Shown in pieces: positions 20,062-30,896 of a DNA stretch of 64,000 nt. Source of the stretch: Porites lobata (Eukaryota > Cnidaria > Anthozoa > Scleractinia > Poritidae). The position numbers and the translations under genes are program-made. The notes under the pieces are model-generated. The model saw nothing but the letters and a program-made list of their open reading frames with translations. It did not search any database and had not been told where the DNA came from. Position 1 is the stretch's first letter. Each line of letters opens with the position of its first letter. The DNA is taken from NCBI GenBank assembly GCA_942486035.1, contig CALNXK010000133.1:831501-895500 (forward strand), in the 5' to 3' direction.

Positions 20062-20265
20062 TGGTCTTGAACTGGCCGGCCGGACCATTACTGGACCAGT
20101 CATTTTGACAATGAAATCGGCTTTTTTCCAGGGCTTTTGCTGAAAAACCATCGCCTTCCTGCGCACTATTTAGGATTTTACCGATCTGGCTGGAGAGTTT
20201 TGATAAAATTAATAGTTTAATTGTCATTACGAAGGGAAGGGTCTGGCCGGTCAGTTCTGAAAATG
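20062..20265. mobile_element. MITE private to U1
   Basis: The left end reads ttgaactggccggccggacc and the right end, in reverse complement, tcagaactgaccggccagac, giving imperfect TIRs. At the equivalent place U2 and U3 carry a different element (51470-51833, 63292-63655). Exact boundaries and TSD are unresolved. Confidence 0.45.
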
Positions 20266-20759
20266 AAGCGCCCTAAGGCAAGTGATAGGGGTCTTGGTTT
20301 GGTTCAGCTCCACCTAAACCAAGTTAATGTAGTCGAATTCAAATCATGGCTGTAGGCAACTAACTTAGAAAGAATTTTTCTCTTTCTGGTTAGTGTTCGC
20401 TAAGGAAACTAAAACTCTTGACTTCTCAGGAAGCCCCCCCCCCCCAAAAAAAAGAAAAAAGAAATAGAAAACGAAAATGGAAAGTTCACTTCCTCTCTAA
20501 CTCACGTTACTAAGTTAATATTGTATTAGTACTGATGAACTTATTATCGATCGTGCGTTAAAAAAAGAATTATTATGCCATTCCTCTGGTTATCATGCAG
20601 GGTGCAAAATATTTAATACTTCCTTCTCATTTTCAGTTGTTTTGGTTTAACAAGCTCACGCCCCATATCAGTTGTTTGATCTATTTCATTAGAATTGCAG
20701 CGCTCATTCCTTGCGATCGGTCGTTCTATATGCCAACTAAGTTTGGGGTTTCGTCAGCC

Positions 20760-21154
20760 AGGGGCACCCAACGACAATTTTCGGAAAATATCTGTTCGGA
20801 AGACGATTTGAGATCTAGAATTTTCGGAACATTCATTGTAAAATTTCTTGCTTGCCTGCCTCTCCTAGGATTTTCGAACATCTACAAAATGGTATAATTA
20901 CCAATTTTTAACGGATTTTGACCCTAAAAAAGGCCACCTAGAATTTTCGGGAGCCTTTTCCTGGCTGAAATTTTCGAAAAGGTAAGTTTTGATCCCTATA
21001 ATTTTCGGATCACTAGACTTTCAGCTAGGAAATCCGAAAAGATGAAAAGCTTTTAGGGGATAAAAATATGCCTATATATACCGTTTAAATACTAAAATAC
21101 GTTCAACAATGCTTTGTTAAGTGGTTTTGAACTATATCCTCGTTGGGTGCCCCT
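20760..21154. mobile_element. 395-bp MITE, hAT-like 8-bp target duplication
   Basis: Perfect 15-bp TIRs aggggcacccaacga / tcgttgggtgcccct. The flanks cgtcagcc (20752-20759) and tgtcagct (21155-21162) match at 6 of 8 positions, consistent with an old 8-bp duplication. The interior repeats attttcgga/attttcgaa motifs. U2 lacks the element: its uninterrupted site reads ggggttcgcaagctaaaata near 52605. Confidence 0.7.
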
Positions 21155-22241
21155 TGTCAGCTAAAATAAATATCATGTAAGGATAGATAAATTCCAAAAT
21201 AGGGCGTTCCGCTTCGGTTAAACCAGTTACACAAATTTTAAAAATATCTCATAGAAGACTGTGGAAAAGTTTTACCACAACCTCTTTTGATGGCCGGCCA
21301 TCAGTTGAACACTTACGCGGTCCAGATTGCTGCGGAACAGAGGTCATCCCTTCATCCTTCCAGCCATCAGAACTGAACGTTTCAAACGTAGCTTCATAAA
21401 CAGATTTTTTTATCCTTTTTTTTTTTTTATCAAGTTCTAAAATTTGTATAGTTTTAACAATGGATTATTCGCTGTTTTGCATTAATAGCTTGTGATAAAG
21501 AACCTAATGATGTTTCTTTGGAATTTAAGAGAAAGAGATTTTTCTTTGTTTTTATATTAAAATATCAGCATGATGTCATTAGTTAATTTATTTGAACTGA
21601 AGAATTACTTTGTATTTTATACCGATAGACTTGGTCAATAAACATCATCATAAGTTCCTTTTTTTTAACGAGTTCCCAAATCATTCTTGGTTTTTCTTTC
21701 AACAGATGACCTCAGCCTATTCCTGAGAGATGCAAATAACACAGGGCACCCCGGCTATCCCCTTTACATTCTTACTTACAATACCGCGGAATATCACCCC
21801 CATTTTGCTTTAAAATCCCGAATCCTGTCCTTCAAATAAGAGAAATCCCGAATCCCTTAAAACCTATTGAGGACCCTGGAGTCTGGCAATGAAGTGTTGT
21901 TGTTAAAAGTGCTAAAGAAGTTCAAATATGGGTGTCTCATATACGTAAAAAGAAATTAACACGCGCTCACGCAACACAGAAAACCCGAGAGACCTAGGAT
22001 CAATAAATGAAACTGCCTGCTACGATTTACCGAAAAGCTTACGGGTAACGCTATTGGGACGAATTATACACACATCATGACATACATTTAATAATCTTGT
22101 TTAAATTACTTGGGCATAAGACTTAAAAAAACCTCTGAGTTTTATCTTAGAAGTGGAAGGATAATCTCGTACAACTTGAGCAGTAGCTGAAAAGAAAACT
22201 GGAAAAACGTTACAGCGAGTCCGCCGAGTGAGTCCGAGTAA

Positions 22242-22549
22242 AGCCTGGTTCAGACGCCGTACTTTTCAGGTGCCGAACCTAACTGAATAAGTTCGCCGAA
22301 CCGACATCTGAATAAGTTTGACGAATTAAATTAAATTAAATTAATTTTATTTTGGAGTGGTTGCGACACCGGCGCGATATCTGATTCAGACGGGAATTTA
22401 GAACGGTGTGTCGAACCTCAAACATATGGCGTTAAGTTCGACAAAAGTTCGACAGACTCTGTTGAACTTAACGCTTTTGCCGCACCAAACTAAAACTGCC
22501 GTACCAAATTGATTCAGACGCCGCTCTTTTGCCGTACTTAATTCATCAG

Positions 22550-22584
<35 letters not shown>

Positions 22585-22590
22585 CGGGCC
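22242..22590. mobile_element. PIF/Harbinger-like MITE at TAA target
   Basis: TIRs agcctggttcagacgccg (left) and, in reverse complement, ggcccggttcagacgccgct (right), flanked by TAA at 22239-22241 and 22591-22593. A three-base TWA target duplication is characteristic of PIF/Harbinger. U2 has the uninterrupted site gagtaaggatt (53590). The right TAA overlaps the AGGAT target used by the BEL element immediately beyond. Confidence 0.75.
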
Positions 22591-22597
22591 TAAGGAT

Positions 22598-22825
22598 TGT
22601 CAGAATCGTTTGATTGACATTTTGATCGTGATCATTTTGTGATTCCTTTTATGGAGTGATAAATATATATCATGTGACTAATTTTATATGTGCTTGTTTG
22701 GCATGTCTTCGAGTTAGTTTTTAGCTGATTGTATGAGAGAATTCGAGAGTCAAATTATGACTATTTGTACCGGTTTCGAGAATTAAAGCGTTGAAAGTAC
22801 AACAAGCGAGTTTCCGTTTCTTACA
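22598..22825 (+). repeat. BEL copy 1 5' LTR
   Basis: 228 bp, begins tgtcagaatcg and ends gtttccgtttcttaca. It is nearly the same as the 5' LTR of copy 2 (both have gatcgtgatcattttgtgat). It differs clearly from its own 3' LTR, which reads gacatgttcctgaacatttt in that stretch. Confidence 0.88.
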
Positions 22826-22843
22826 TGGCGCCCAACGTGGGGC
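22826..22843 (+). other. Primer-binding site of BEL copy 1
   Basis: tggcgcccaacgtggggc follows the LTR directly. It begins TGG, complementary to the CCA end of a tRNA, as expected for minus-strand priming. The primer tRNA was not identified. Confidence 0.65.
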
Positions 22844-22903
22844 AGTGAAGTCCACTAAACGATAAAGGCGAACCCGAAGCGACAAAAAGGCAAGGGTTGA
22901 ATC

Positions 22904-24653
22904 ATGGCAGACGATTTGGAACTATTGAAAGCGATCAGAGGAGGGCAACGAGGAGTCGTAACAAAGCTGATAACGGAAGCCGAGGAAATATTGGAAAGCA
23001 CATTCCTTTTAACCCAAGATTACGAGCGTTTCTTTGTGATTTATCACAACTAGACACAATATGGCCAACGCTAAACGATTACGACCAGCAAATCTTAACT
23101 GTGTGTAATGTGACATTTATCGATGGAAAGATCTTGGATTCTCAACGAGCTATAGAAAAGGTTATGGCATGTAAGCGAAAAATCGATTTGAAGTTAAAAC
23201 AAAATCAAGTGGTTCAGGAGAAAATCACAGCGAAGGTTATTCGAATACAGGTCAAGTTCCGGCGAGAACAAGCCAGGCAAAAGCTAAACTACCGAAATTA
23301 ACTTTGTCCAAATTTCGAGGAGAAATTTCTCAAGTGGTTCAACTCATATCTCAAGTCAGTGTTAGTGGGACCAGTGGCAAGAGCCATTTGTGGCTTAACA
23401 TTGACTGCTTCGAATTACGAGAACACCGTGCGAATTCTTCAGGATCGCTTCGGAAAACACAGCAGATTATCACCGCGCATATGGACGAATTCAATTGATT
23501 AAAATAACACCCTGCCATAACGACCGTCCAACATCGCTAAGATATGTTTTCGACCAGATAAGTGTTCACACACGAGGCCTAGCTTCGTTAGATGTATTTC
23601 CTGAGCAATATGGAAGCTTGTTGATCTCGATAATTATGTCTAAACTACCTAATGAAATTCGACTACACGTGACTCGAAACTCAACGGATGAAGTATGGAC
23701 TAACGATTAAGAAAGAAGAAGTTGAAGCTCGAGAAACCAGCGAGCAAGTAAAAACAAGTGAAAACTACCGCAAGCCTTCTACTAGAAAACCGCCAATTCC
23801 TACCGCAAGCGCGTTGTTTGCCAAGCAAAATGGCGGGAAGAATATTCCTCGATGTGTTTATTGCAAGGAATTGCATTATTCTGCCTCGTGTGAAAAAGGT
23901 TCAAAATCTTGTTCAACGCAAGGAAATTTTGATGAAAGAACGAAGAAGTTTGAAGTGTTTGGCTCCAGGTCAGATTGCGAGTTCGTGCCAAAATGAGAAG
24001 GTTTGCCGCCATTGTAAACAAGGCGGCCATCATCAGTCATCGACGCTTTCACCTTGTGACCGCAGCGGAAAGAAGAGCAACCAACCTGAAGGGGATATTA
24101 ACAACACCACTACAACGAACACTGTTAAAAAGAACGGAACAGTTCTTCTTTAGAGAGCGAAGCCGAGTATTGCCTTTAATGAGGACAACTGGAAATCGTC
24201 GCACGTGCGTATATTGTTTGACAGTGGAAGCCAGCGAAGTTACATAACAAGCAATGTGAAATCAAAGTTGAATTTGAAGCCTATGAAAACAGAGACACTA
24301 CACTTGAACACCTTTGGAGGGAATTGAAGCTGCGAACTCGTTAGACTCCGACTTACAATCATGTTGGCGAAGAAAACCGAAATTACCGCCATTTGGAGGA
24401 TCTAGCTCTAGCAGATAGTTTGGATGACAGTCGTGGAGACATTGATATCCTTATTGGATCAGACTATCATTGGAATTTGGTCAGTGGTGAAACGATTCGA
24501 GGAGATTCTGGTCAAACAGCAGTCTCATCCATGTTTGGCTGGCTTCTATCTGGTCCCTTGCTTGACTCCTTGACATGCAGAAGATTCAATTTCATCGAAT
24601 TTGATCAGTTCAGGAGTGTCCCTTTGCTGCTCACAAAGATGAAGAATTGGTAA
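22904..24653 (+). pseudogene. BEL copy 1 gag and protease remnant
   Basis: The open frame from ATG 22904 encodes a Gag-like start (LLKAIRGGQRGVVTKLITEA), then shifts frame near 23010. Further on are CCHC-type zinc knuckles (CVYCKELHYSASC at about 23856 and CRHCKQGGH at about 24003), broken by frameshifts. Next comes a DUF1758-type aspartic protease with an intact FDSGSQRSYIT motif (about 24217). The last part, in the frame 24393-24653, has DILIGSDYHWNLV and MFGWLLSGPL, typical of the end of the BEL protease domain. Gag and protease would encapsidate the RNA and process the polyprotein. The reading frame is broken at several places, so the copy cannot act autonomously. Confidence 0.8.
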
Positions 24654-24870
24654 ACACCGTAGAAAAATTCGGGAAAACTGAATCCATGGGAATACAAAGT
24701 GAAGGGTCAGGTACTTGCTAATCTGTGAAAGAATTTGTGAATGTTAGACACAATGGATAGCGATACAAAGTTGAACTTCCGTTTAAGGATGATTGTTTAC
24801 TTATTCCCGACAACTACAATCTCTGTTACAACCGCCTGAAATCTATGCAGTTCAAGTTGAGCAAGACTCT

Positions 24871-25111
24871 AGGGCCCAGTTGTTCGAAGGCCGATTAGTG
24901 TTAACCCTGGGTTAAATTGTAGCCCAATTTTCTATTTCTTTTGTTCAAAAGCATTTTTCAGGATAATTTTCTCGATTCTTCTTAGAGCATCAAATTATCA
25001 AATTGTGGACATAAAGAATCAAACTGAATTTGCTTTTTAAGCTTTCATATCTGAATTGAAATTTGCACTAACCCTGGGTTATTTTCAACCCTGCTTTGAA
25101 CAACCCAGCCC
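24871..25111. mobile_element. MITE inside BEL copy 1 (shared with copy 2)
   Basis: The termini gggcccagttgttcgaaggc and gctttgaacaacccagccc form short TIRs. Internal aaccctgggtta is repeated near both ends. It interrupts the pol frame between VEQDS and PDIYHELNKQD. The same insertion is in copy 2 (55935-56165), so it predates the duplication. Confidence 0.6.
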
Positions 25112-25251
25112 AGACATATCACGAGTTGAATAAGCAAGACGTAAATTATTTGCCGCACCATGCGGTTATTCGAAAGAATAGAGAAACCACGAAACTCCGT
25201 ATAGTTTATGATGGGTCTGCAAGTCGCAAGGACAGCAGCTGTCCCTCAATA
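25112..25251 (+). pseudogene. BEL copy 1 reverse transcriptase, first fragment
   Basis: Encodes NYLPHHAVIRKNRETTKLRI and VYDGSAS, the start of the BEL reverse transcriptase (LPHHPVIK...TKLRVVFDASAKS is typical). A base missing near 25225 breaks the frame. It is cut by the MITE at 25252. Confidence 0.75.
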
Positions 25252-26067
25252 GGGAACAGTTAAGAACCACGACGATAACTTTGTCCACGACGTCCGGAAG
25301 TGATATACAGTGCAGTACGCATGCGCAGCCAGCAAATTTCTTCGTCGTGGTGTCGTGGACGACGCCAAACAAAGTAGAATCACGTCGTCCTGCAATCCAC
25401 AAGCTTCTGCAGGTATAAATTCTTGTTTTTAAGCGATTTTTGAAGTCCTTTGTGTTTGTTTATCCTCGTAAATCCAGGTATCCTTTCTTTTTTCGCCTGA
25501 CAAGCGTTGTTGATTGAAAATTGGACTAATGAATTGTTTTTACTTCGAAGAATGACAACAGCTGTAGAGGCTGAGCGTGCGAACTCGTAAGTGATAAATT
25601 TAGTTGTACGTATTGAGGAAAGGCTAATTATATATCTTTAATATAGAAGAAATAAAGTTTACTTGGAAAACCGCTTTCGTATCGGATTGTCTCTTTTTCC
25701 AAGTCTAAATTCTGAGAGACATTCGGACTCGGTCATCCGCTCATTCAGGTTGATAGTTGATAAATCTTCGTACTGAAAGCAGCGATTTTTCCGTTCGAAA
25801 AGGTCAGACAACACTAAAAATTCTTTATCGTCAATGAACGTAGACGTACGACTTAACAAATTAGATGTTTCATCGTTTTAAAAGAGGCCATTGCGTAGAA
25901 ACTTTGTTGCGAACGAACATCACAGTGTTACATTTTTGTTCACATTCAGTGTCGTCGACTGCATCTTTAAGTTTCCTTTTTCCCGCCGAAAGTGACGTTC
26001 TCGTTCCAGTCCTTTCCTAGTCAACAGACGTCGTCGTCGTGAACTTCGTCGTGGTTCTTAAGTTCCC
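25252..26067. mobile_element. 816-bp MITE inside BEL copy 1 (shared with copy 2)
   Basis: The left terminus gggaacagttaagaaccacg and the right terminus, in reverse complement, gggaacttaagaaccacgac form TIRs. The sub-termini are rich in CGACGA. It splits the reverse transcriptase between SLN and DCLVTGPDYI. The ends resemble those of the elements at 51470 and 63292 (ggga..ttaag..acgacg), suggesting one family. Two of the ORFs inside have no recognisable product. Confidence 0.7.
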
Positions 26068-26651
26068 TGATGACTGTCTTGTAACTGGCCCGGATTACAT
26101 ATACGGCAACTGGCAGATGTACATGTGAGATTTCGCTGGAATCGAATGCAATTGCTGCAGATATTGAGAAGGCGTTCTCAATGATTGGCATACAAGAGAA
26201 TTATAGAAACAAGCTTCGGTTCCTATGGTTGAAAGACCCTTATGTTTTTAATTCAGAGGGCATATAATTGTGATTTTGTAGACCTGTGTTTGGGCCGAGG
26301 CCTTCACCATCCATTCAAGGAGCCACTTTAACACATCACTTGGATGCCCATAGAGATTCACGTGCTGAGCTAGTTGAGTTCATGAAGAAATCACTTTATG
26401 TCGATGACCTTTTTACCGGTGCTGACAACGTTCAAGAAGGATTTGAACTTCACCAGGATTCAAAGGAACTGATGGCCAAAGGAGCCTTTAACTTATGTAA
26501 GTGGAACTGAAATTCTAGTGAACTGCTTCAGCTCATAAAGAACAAGAAGGAAAGTATAGCGCGAACGAAAACTGAAAAGGCAAATGCAGTAGTGGAGGAA
26601 GAAGATGAATCTTTTATCAAGTTCTCTGTTGGACCAACCCGAACAGCAGAT
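26068..26651 (+). pseudogene. BEL copy 1 reverse transcriptase, second fragment
   Basis: In successive frames it encodes AIAADIEKAFSMIGIQ, LRFLWLKDPYVFN, then PSPSIQGATLTHHLDAHR and the catalytic YVDD motif in KKSLYVDDLFTGAD (about 26385-26425), then GAFNLCKWN. This order is that of the BEL/Pao palm domain followed by the A17-type region. Frameshifts occur near 26100 and 26280. It is interrupted by the LINE at 26652 and resumes at 27778 with VKTL.VCWNTATDEIS. Confidence 0.8.
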
Positions 26652-27777
26652 TTTATTTTATTTATTATTTATTTATTATTTTCCCACAATAAAGATTACA
26701 CAAGCATTACATTATACAAAGATGTGGCGAGGGGACCTCAGAAAACCACAAGGCTTGTACGAGGAGGCCCCCTCGTTACAATAATATTAAGCAATAGAAC
26801 TATAACAACACACAACAACGGACAGTACAAGACGCATTATCGATATAGTAGAAAATCAAAAACTTTCGTTTTAAACGATTGCAATGTAAAAATCGAAGTG
26901 ACTGAGTTTGGTAAAGAATTCCAAATTTTTGGGCCTTGGAACAAAATAGAAAATTGTTTGGTGTTAGTTCGGCAGGCATGAGAACGGAAATGCGAGGAAC
27001 TTCTAGTATTATAATTATGAATATTGCTACTAGTAACAAAAAGGTTCGAAAAAAAGCGGTGGCAGTAATTGATGATAATATGAAAACATAAATTGTGCAG
27101 TATAGAATGAATTAATGTTGTATATGTCCAAAATCTTTAAACGGAAAAATAATGGTTCAGAGTGCGCGCGAAAATCTGCATTTGTAATAATTCGTACTGC
27201 TCGCTTTTGTAGAAAAAAATTCTATTAAGGTTTGTTACATAAGTGGAGGACCAAACTGTGGTACAATATGTTAAATAAGGATAAATTAAGGTATAATAAA
27301 GAGACTTTTTGTTGTTTCAGAAAGAAAGAAACGAGACCTAAACATGACGCCAATAGATTTTGAAATTTTCTTACATATATAAGTAATATGCGGCTTCCAC
27401 GTTAGATGCTCGTCGATAAAAACCCCTAAAAATTTAACTACCTTTACTTGTTTTAATAAAACCTCATCGTACAAGACAGGATTTATTGGGAAGCCGACTG
27501 GTTTTTGCCTTGCTGCAAAAATGATATAATTAGTTTTCGTTATGTTAACAGAGAGCTTATTTGCTTTCATAAAAAGATCAATTTGAGATAAATCATTATT
27601 TACGGCAGAAATAGCACAATTTAAATCGGGATTAGAATAAAACACACTAGTATCATCTGCAAAAAGCATAGTTTCAGCAAGACGAGTAGCACAAGGGAGG
27701 TCATTGATATACAAAACAAACAATAATGGTCCTAATATAGAACCTTGAGGGACTCCACAGCTCAGAGTCAGCCTAAT
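26652..27777 (-). mobile_element. 5'-truncated LINE inserted in BEL copy 1
   Basis: The minus-strand open frame (about 27286-27777) encodes the reverse transcriptase palm from GVPQGSILGPLLFVLYINDL through FADDTSVF to KFLGVFIDEHLTWKPHI, typical of CR1/jockey-type LINEs. The reading frame continues about 37 codons upstream only by chance, into antisense BEL sequence. Copy 2 has the uninterrupted site cagcagatacactag (about 57776). AGAT occurs at both edges (26648-26651, 27778-27781), perhaps a short target duplication. The 3' end is the AT-rich ttttattttatttatt at 26652. Confidence 0.8.
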
Positions 27778-28257
27778 AGATACACTAGTCAAGACTCTCG
27801 AGGTTTGTTGGAACACTGCAACAGATGAAATATCATTTGAATTTACTGAGCTGATTGAGTCTAAAAACACAATGCAAGACACCAAGAGATCACTGCTTCA
27901 ATTAACAGATAGCCAGAAATTCTAGACAGTCGGCGGCGTGACCCTTGGGCCCGTAAATTTCGGTTTTGAATGTGGCGGATGGAAGTAGGGAAAGGCTCCT
28001 GACCTTATCTTGAATTCCCTGAGTACTGCAGACTTCATGGGAATATGAGAATAATAGCATATGCTAACGATGTCTTTACTGAGCAAATTCTCCAAGGTTG
28101 AAAAGAGTTTTCTGTGGCAATGCCTGACACGGCATAAATTCCCTCCAAAATCCCCCCTTTTTTCGAATTTTAGCCTTTTCTTGAATATATGAAGTACCTA
28201 CCATTGTTATAGGAAATACCACTGACCACTATGACCTGTTAAACACGTTAAAGAAAA
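27778..28257 (+). pseudogene. BEL copy 1 post-RT segment
   Basis: Continues from the A17-type region (VCWNTATDEIS). It parallels copy 2 at 57781-58084 but contains about 130 extra bases near 27880-28035 that copy 2 lacks. Full RNase H is not recognisable. It ends at the AAGAAAA target of the KDZ element. Confidence 0.55.
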
Positions 28258-28350
28258 CACCCGATTCACACGGAGGGTACTGGGTATCACCCGTAAAAAT
28301 GATGCCCAAATTACCGGGTATCACCCATCAAATTACGTACTATAGTACGA
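28258..28350. repeat. KDZ element left terminal inverted repeat
   Basis: Starts cacccgattcacac. It contains gggtatcaccc twice (28286, 28316) and attacgtactatagtacg at 28333-28350, which includes a 14-bp perfect palindrome cgtactatagtacg. Confidence 0.75.
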
Positions 28351-28644
28351 CTAAGTCAACGACTAATATGGATGGTGCAATATGATGGATAAACGTGGAT
28401 GTAATTCACCTTTATCCCTCATATTACACAATCCGACACAGCACATTGAGGTTAGATTACGTTTAACGTGCAAAGCAGTATTTAATGGGCCGGTAAGTTG
28501 TTTAAAAGCCTTTATTTTGTTTTCATAATATTTTATTCCTTTACGTTTTTCGCCTCGTAGTCGTTTTGCCTTGCAGTCAGCCCATACCCGGCCACTTATT
28601 TATAATAAGTTTGTTCTGTTGTTGACCAGTTCATTTGGTTGCAG

Positions 28645-30896
28645 GAAGAAGCGCTTTAAGGCTGAAATTCAAGTTCGCTATCATGATCAGGACACTGTAG
28701 TGAGAAGGAGCGAAAAGCTTATTACCGGTAATGGACTGTATTAATGTGACTAATGTTGATGAGCAAGATGGTCACGACGATTTCAACGTGGATGTAGGTG
28801 ATTTGTGCTGAGGATTTCGATGTCAGCGATGAGCCAGCAATATCTTCATCTGTAAGCTTAAATACTCGTCATTATGAAAGATTGCAAAGAGCAGAAGATA
28901 CATTGGCTAAGTTACGGCAAGCTGCTCTTTCGACCACTTTCTAGAAGGAAGGTTCGTTTGTGAACAGCACGTTACTGAGGTGTCACTTCTGTGACTCGGA
29001 AAGTGGCATTTGTCGTTCCTTGGACTGTAGTGCAACAGCAAAGTTTTGTGAATTTTGTGCTACATCAATGCACACCGAAGTAAATATTCTCCATAGTGTG
29101 GAAATTCTTAAGGTACGTAAGTTGGTCTGAAGGTTTCCACAACAGAGTAGATTCGTAGCTGCCAGACTCTTAATTACCTGCTTCACCCGGCTGCTTTAAA
29201 TCTTTGTACTTGTAAAGCTGATGTTTATAAGCTTAAAATAGCCCCAGATTTTATTTGTCATTTTTCATCTTTGAACTATGTTGCTTGTCAGTTATTACAA
29301 TGTCTTTTAACTGGAATATTTACCAAATGTTAATATCTGCAGTAGCAGGCCAGGTTTTGCTTGTAGATCCTTAAATTATGTGCATTAGAAGCTCATGGTT
29401 TCCTTGGTTGTTATTTTTTTTTAGTATTAATGAAGCTATATCGTGCTTACATTGTAAATTACAATCACTTTTGACCACCTTGCCAGATCAGAGATTAGTT
29501 TCTCTGAGAGCAAAACAAACAAACGTTAAGCTCGGCAAGATAGGATCGGAGAAAACTAATATCATTCATGTGTATCACTTAAATTAAGGATCATGCAGCG
29601 GAGTTTTAAATCAAATCACTTTGGTTTATTAATCTATTTAAACACTAAAACAAAATGACCTGTTAGTCAATTAATTAATGTTTGAATTTTTATTCTTGGT
29701 TTAATACATAAAGTGCCATATACTATCATGACTTATTGTTATTCTAGGAGGAGAATATAATTATATATTTCCCTTTGATCTTAGCAAGAACCCTGGTGCT
29801 GAACGGACATCAGTGCCCATCTGTTCATTTTCGTAATGTTTCTACCGTAGATTCTCGAGGTAAGGAAAAAAGTCTTTTTATGTGTCAACCCCATGCATGA
29901 TCTAGTAAAGCAGATCAGATGTAGCTCTAAAGCTGTTTTTTGTGTTTGTTCAATATATATGTATGCGACTTTGCTTGTAATTAGTTAAACATGGAATGGA
30001 AAAATGTATAGTATAACACTAAGCAGTATGCAATTTTATATTAACAAAAATGTCAGACATGATGTACATCCCTAATATTGATGTACAAAAAGAAGGAATA
30101 GAAGTACTGAACCATAGAAGAAAACTGTAATTTTATTGTGACCAACAGTCAACCAACAGGCAACCTGACAGTGGGCCAACTGTTTATCAACTGTCGATCA
30201 ACAATTTATTGGTCGACAGATGTAGATACAATGCATACTTTGGGTATGAATTGTCATGAAAGTACTTATATATATATTAGCCTGTTGTTTGGCTACTTGG
30301 TTTTTATTGTTTTCTCTGATTTAATCTGGTGCCTATGGTGTATTAATTATCTTTGACATGTATGCAAGTGTTTATATATGTGCACTGATCTGACTGCAAT
30401 TGTTGTTTAACAATTACTCATATAGCATGAACATCAGTTAATATCCCTTTTGTTTTTTCTTTCTTACAGGATTTCAAGTGGTTGTTGCTGTTCAGTTTGT
30501 AGTTGTGAACCTGATTTTTTACGTCTACTTAGGTTCAATTTTTGGGTGCCACACCAACAAAGCCAGAGTTGGCATTCACAATGGATTTGATGAAGTTGCT
30601 GCTCACCCTTAATCTTGAATGCCAAGTGGCTGTAAAAGAATTTTGTTCTGCGATTCAGACCCTTGTTAATGATATTATATCCTTTCCGGTATTAAGATAG
30701 TTTAAAAATTATGAAATTCTTTTCTCCTTTGCTTTTAAAAACTGTCATATTGTCTATATATGCTGTGTCAGTCAGTTTACTTTACTTTCTTTTAGCTAGT
30801 TAACGAATAAAATTTAGCTATAAGGTTTTTTTATGTACTACTTTAGAACCAGAGGAAATTATATCCAGTTATTATTGACAGTCTCGAAGAGTTCAG
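28645..30896 (+). pseudogene. KDZ transposase, N-terminal exons with CxC zinc finger (broken)
   Basis: Exon-like blocks with consensus splice edges. Block 28645-28727 (KRFKAEIQVRYHDQD). Block about 28800-29112 encodes an acidic stretch, YERLQRAEDTLAKLRQAAL, a TAG stop at 28942-28944, then the zinc finger C-x2-C-x6-C-x4-C-x6-C-x2-C-x4-H-x6-H (28981-29094), donor gtacgt at 29113. Block 29785-29859 (CPSVHFRNVSTVDSRG). Block 30480-30688 shows FQVVVAV, then after frameshifts FLRLLRF, PELAFTMDLMKLLLTLNLEC and FCSAIQTL. Block 30847-30896 (KLYPVIIDSLEEF). This order of CxC finger, VDSRG-like strand and LxFTMDLM...LECQ helix is that of KDZ transposases. One stop and at least two frameshifts make it inactive. 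Confidence 0.72.

Larger units (their letters stand above)
17293..22592 (+). repeat. Tandem unit U1 (TE mosaic)
   Basis: Homologous, with several indels, to U2 (46949-53593) and U3 (59160-64000). It begins gacgtaactgattgaacag and ends agtccgagtaa. U1 lacks about 1 kb present in U2/U3 (LINE C-terminus and tail, 47280-48330 of U2) and another segment corresponding to 49190-50057. In turn it carries private MITEs at 20062-20265, 20760-21154 and 22242-22590. No intact gene was recognised; ORFs shared between units differ mainly at amino-acid-changing positions. Confidence 0.75.

Noticed and set aside
22904..24653. Functional retroelement polyprotein in BEL copy 1
   Set aside because: Multiple frameshifts in gag and pol, missing RNase H and most of the integrase, plus nested insertions.
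27778..27885. N-terminal extension of the LINE reverse transcriptase ORF
   Set aside because: Comparison with BEL copy 2 shows these bases are antisense BEL sequence outside the LINE.
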